Positions 62,185 to 64,000 of a DNA stretch of 64,000 nt are shown piece by piece. This stretch comes from Gaoshiqia sp050178015. Lineage in GTDB: Bacteria > Bacteroidota > Bacteroidia > Bacteroidales > Prolixibacteraceae. The notes under the pieces were generated by a model. It was not told the DNA's origin. It did not search any database and saw nothing but the letters and a program-made list of their open reading frames with translations. Position numbers and translations under genes: made by a program. Within the stretch, counting starts at the first letter, position 1. Every line of letters begins with the position of its first letter. The DNA lies in NCBI GenBank assembly GCA_050178015.1, contig JBFXGM010000009.1:72667-136666 (forward strand), in the 5' to 3' direction.

Positions 62185-63567
62185 ATGGAATTACCTTTTG
62201 CAGAAAACTACCGGATAAAAATGGTAGAACCCATCTACCGAAGTACGCGCGAAGAACGTGAACGATGGATTGCCGAAGCCGGCTACAATGTGTTCAACCT
62301 GCGCAGCGAGCAGGTTTACATCGACCTGCTGACCGACAGCGGCACCGGCGCCATGAGCGACCGCCAGTGGGCTGCCCTGATGACTGGCGATGAAAGTTAT
62401 GCCGGGTCTTCCTCCTATTATCATCTGAAAGAAAGGGTGACTGAACTTTTCGGCTTCGATTACTTTTTGCCGGTCCACCAGGGGCGTGCAGCCGAGAATG
62501 TACTGTTTTCGGTCTTGTTGAAAGAGGGCGATGTGGTTCCCGGCAATGCGCATTTCGATACCACCAAGGGACACATCGAGTTCCGCAAGGCGCAAGCGAT
62601 TGACTGCACTATTGACGAAGCTTCCGACACCGAAAGCCAACATCCCTTCAAAGGGAATATCGACCTCAACAAGTTGCAGAACGTGCTGGAAACGTATCCG
62701 CGCGAGCAAGTGCCGCTGATCATCGTAACCGTAACCTGCAATAGTGTTGGTGGCCAACCGGTTTCGATGGAAAACCTGCGCCAGGTAAAACAGCTGGCCA
62801 GCCAATACGAAGTGCCGGTTGTATTTGATTCGGCCCGTTTTGCCGAAAACGCTTGGTTTATCAGGCAGCGCGAAGCCGGCTATCAAGATAAATCCATCCG
62901 CGAAATTGTGCGCGAAATGTACACCTATGCCGACGGGATGACCATGAGCAGCAAAAAGGACGGGCTGGTAAACATTGGCGGTTTTCTGGCCATGCGCAGC
63001 AGCAGTTGGTTCGAAAAGGCCTCCATGTTCAATATCCTGTACGAAGGGTTCATCACCTATGGCGGCATGGCGGGCCGCGACATGAATGCCCTGGCGGTGG
63101 GACTGGACGAAGTAACGGAACGCGATTACCTGGAAACCCGTATCCGGCAGGTGCATTATCTGGGCAACAAACTGACCGAAGCCGGAATCCCGGTACAGCA
63201 GCCCTTGGGCGGACATGCTGTTTTTGTGGATGCAGGCCGGTTTCTGCCCTATGTGCCCAAAGAAGAGTTTGTAGCCCAGATGCTAACCGTTGAGTTGTAC
63301 CTGGAAGCTGGTGTGCGCGGTGTGGAAGTGGGCGCCTTGCTGGCCGACCGCGATCCCGTAACCCGGGAGAACCGATACCCTGCCGTAGAGTTTTTGCGCC
63401 TGGCCCTGCCTCGCCGTACCTACACCAACAATCACCTGGATGTGGTGGTTGCAGCACTGAAAAATATCTACGAACGGCGTGAACAACTGACGCGAGGTTT
63501 CCAAATCATACACGAAGCCCCGGTGATGCGGCACTTTACCATGCGGTTAAAACCAATCGGTGAGTAA
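62185..63567 (+). CDS. tnaA: Tryptophanase
   Basis: A 460-aa PLP-dependent beta-eliminating lyase producing indole, pyruvate and ammonia from tryptophan. PLP-lysine region MSSKKDG (Lys257/258), GDESYAGSSSYYHL and DSARFAENAWF match the family. Three points favour tryptophanase over tyrosine phenol-lyase: FDTTKGH resembles the TnaA FDTTQGH, ADRDPVT matches the TnaA GRDPKT loop, and His450 (MRHFTMRL) is at the position of TnaA His463, which is Phe in TPL. The sequence closely resembles Bacteroides TnaA as I recall it. No transporter or TnaC leader is adjacent. Confidence 0.92.
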   Translation: MELPFAENYRIKMVEPIYRSTREERERWIAEAGYNVFNLRSEQVYIDLLTDSGTGAMSDRQWAALMTGDESYAGSSSYYHLKERVTELFGFDYFLPVHQGRAAENVLFSVLLKEGDVVPGNAHFDTTKGHIEFRKAQAIDCTIDEASDTESQHPFKGNIDLNKLQNVLETYPREQVPLIIVTVTCNSVGGQPVSMENLRQVKQLASQYEVPVVFDSARFAENAWFIRQREAGYQDKSIREIVREMYTYADGMTMSSKKDGLVNIGGFLAMRSSSWFEKASMFNILYEGFITYGGMAGRDMNALAVGLDEVTERDYLETRIRQVHYLGNKLTEAGIPVQQPLGGHAVFVDAGRFLPYVPKEEFVAQMLTVELYLEAGVRGVEVGALLADRDPVTRENRYPAVEFLRLALPRRTYTNNHLDVVVAALKNIYERREQLTRGFQIIHEAPVMRHFTMRLKPIGE

Positions 63568-63618
63568 CCCGACAAGGCAAAAGGCAAGAAGATAAAGGCA
63601 ACAACCAGGGTATTGTAT

Positions 63619-63712
63619 ATTGGTCACGACGTGTCGTGACCTTACCAGGCTTTCCCGGCTCGCGACGATTCGGTTTTTCAGATGTTGTGTAGGGGCACGG
63701 TATGCCTGGCCG
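63619..63712 (+). repeat. Dispersed hairpin repeat, copy 2
   Basis: It begins with the hairpin GGTCACGAC, GT, GTCGTGACC (63622-63641), then GGCTTTCCCGGCTCGCGACG, CGGTTTTTCA and GTAGGGGCACGGTATGCC, which is itself partly self-complementary. It matches 30764-30860 in inverse orientation. Confidence 0.75.
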
Positions 63713-63780
63713 GGCGGATCGTAACGGACCTTAAATGACAGCTTACATCTTTAGTGAGAAGGAATAGCTTTATATAACAA

Positions 63781-63808
63781 AAAAAGGGACCCTCCCGGGT
63801 CCCCTTTT
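63781..63808 (-). terminator. Rho-independent terminator of the MORN-like gene
   Basis: AAAAAGGGACCC (63781-63792) pairs with GGGTCCCCTTTT (63797-63808) with one mismatch and loop TCCC. On the minus strand it is followed by a run of at least 7 U. Confidence 0.85.
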
Positions 63809-63830
63809 CAATACTATTCTGAAAAGAATA

Positions 63831-64000
63831 TCAAAAAGTTCGTTCACTAACCAATTCACCGGAAGCATCAAACTTCTTCCAGGTACCGGATTTCTCTCCG
63901 TTTACATAGCTCATCTCGTAAATCAGGTTTCCGTTGTCGTCCCACACTTTCCATTCGCCATGTTTATGGCCATCCTGGTAGTTGGCAACAGCTACCTTCA
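63831..64000 (-). CDS. MORN-like repeat protein, 5' part outside the window
   Basis: The C-terminal 56 residues of a minus-strand gene are visible, ending at the TGA at 63831-63833. They contain two repeats of the form Y-x-D/N-G-x-K-x-G-x-W-x-x-W/F-D-x-x-G (YQDGHKHGEWKVWDDNGN and YVNGEKSGTWKKFDASGE), as in MORN/YwqK-family proteins. Function cannot be read from this part. Confidence 0.75.
   Translation of the reverse strand, partial: KVAVANYQDGHKHGEWKVWDDNGNLIYEMSYVNGEKSGTWKKFDASGELVSERTF

Larger units (their letters stand above)
63568..63830. other. Intergenic region with dispersed repeat and terminator
   Basis: It contains the plus-strand copy of the ~95-bp hairpin repeat and the terminator of the minus-strand gene at the window edge. 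No gene is seen. Confidence 0.6.

Noticed and set aside
62191..63216. Minus-strand 341-aa ORF opposite tnaA
   Set aside because: It is a shadow frame of tryptophanase.
62185..63567. Tyrosine phenol-lyase
   Set aside because: His450 and the TnaA-like substrate loops favour tryptophanase.

Overview
The window is from a Bacteroidota genome, probably a marine or sediment anaerobe/facultative anaerobe near Marinilabiliales/Prolixibacteraceae (inference). Support comes from a SusC/SusD pair, T9SS C-terminal sorting domains, several CarboxypepD_reg/TonB-dependent receptors, -7 boxes of the Bacteroidota TAnnTTTG type, and anaerobe markers (hybrid cluster protein, tryptophanase). No rRNA, tRNA or CRISPR array was seen. 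Both ends are cut inside minus-strand genes.

Layout. 1-6.3 kb: a partial coiled-coil lipoprotein, a carboxypeptidase-regulatory-domain protein, an orphan MacA-like adaptor, aspartate kinase and an aldo/keto reductase. 6.3-10.6 kb: PgeF (YfiH) and a nitrosative-stress module with a Crp/Fnr regulator divergent from a ferredoxin and Hcp, sharing an 18-bp palindrome. 10.6-17.4 kb: a REP-like repeat cluster, then a large DUF2723 membrane protein, polysaccharide deacetylase, purD and a DUF6427-like membrane protein. 17.5-28.9 kb, mostly minus strand: OmpA lipoprotein, coiled-coil protein, a probable metal-uptake TonB receptor with a His-rich partner, DUF3108 and Ig-like envelope proteins, glmS and a degenerate glycogen-synthase-like protein divergent from panC-panD.

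30.3-35.8 kb is an accessory island. It holds an HNH endonuclease, an orphan 100-aa ORF, and a tandem duplication with an exact 737-bp period. Each repeat consists of a ~226-bp array of six hairpins followed by an IS200/REP-type tyrosine transposase (HUH, YxxxQ). A third array without transposase follows, and a diverged solo array lies 1.7 kb away, beyond radA. Stems are conserved while loops vary. This is the most unusual element in the window.

36.6-54.1 kb is a polysaccharide utilization locus, most likely for laminarin or another beta-1,3-glucan. The order is a membrane-spanning sensor/LuxR-type regulator, SusC, SusD, a PKD surface glycan-binding lipoprotein, GH3, GH5-CBM6 and two GH16 enzymes. 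The GH5 gene is split by an A9 slippery tract. The -1 frame restores a ~914-aa enzyme with a second CBM6 and a T9SS sorting domain. Stable hairpins sit between several PUL genes, and ACTAC repeats lie upstream of susC.

54.1-64 kb: MTA/SAH nucleosidase convergent with a TonB receptor, a candidate small RNA locus, riboflavin synthase, a double-USP protein, a pteridine reductase-folB-folK operon, tryptophanase, a dispersed ~95-bp hairpin repeat also found near 30.8 kb, and a partial MORN-like protein.
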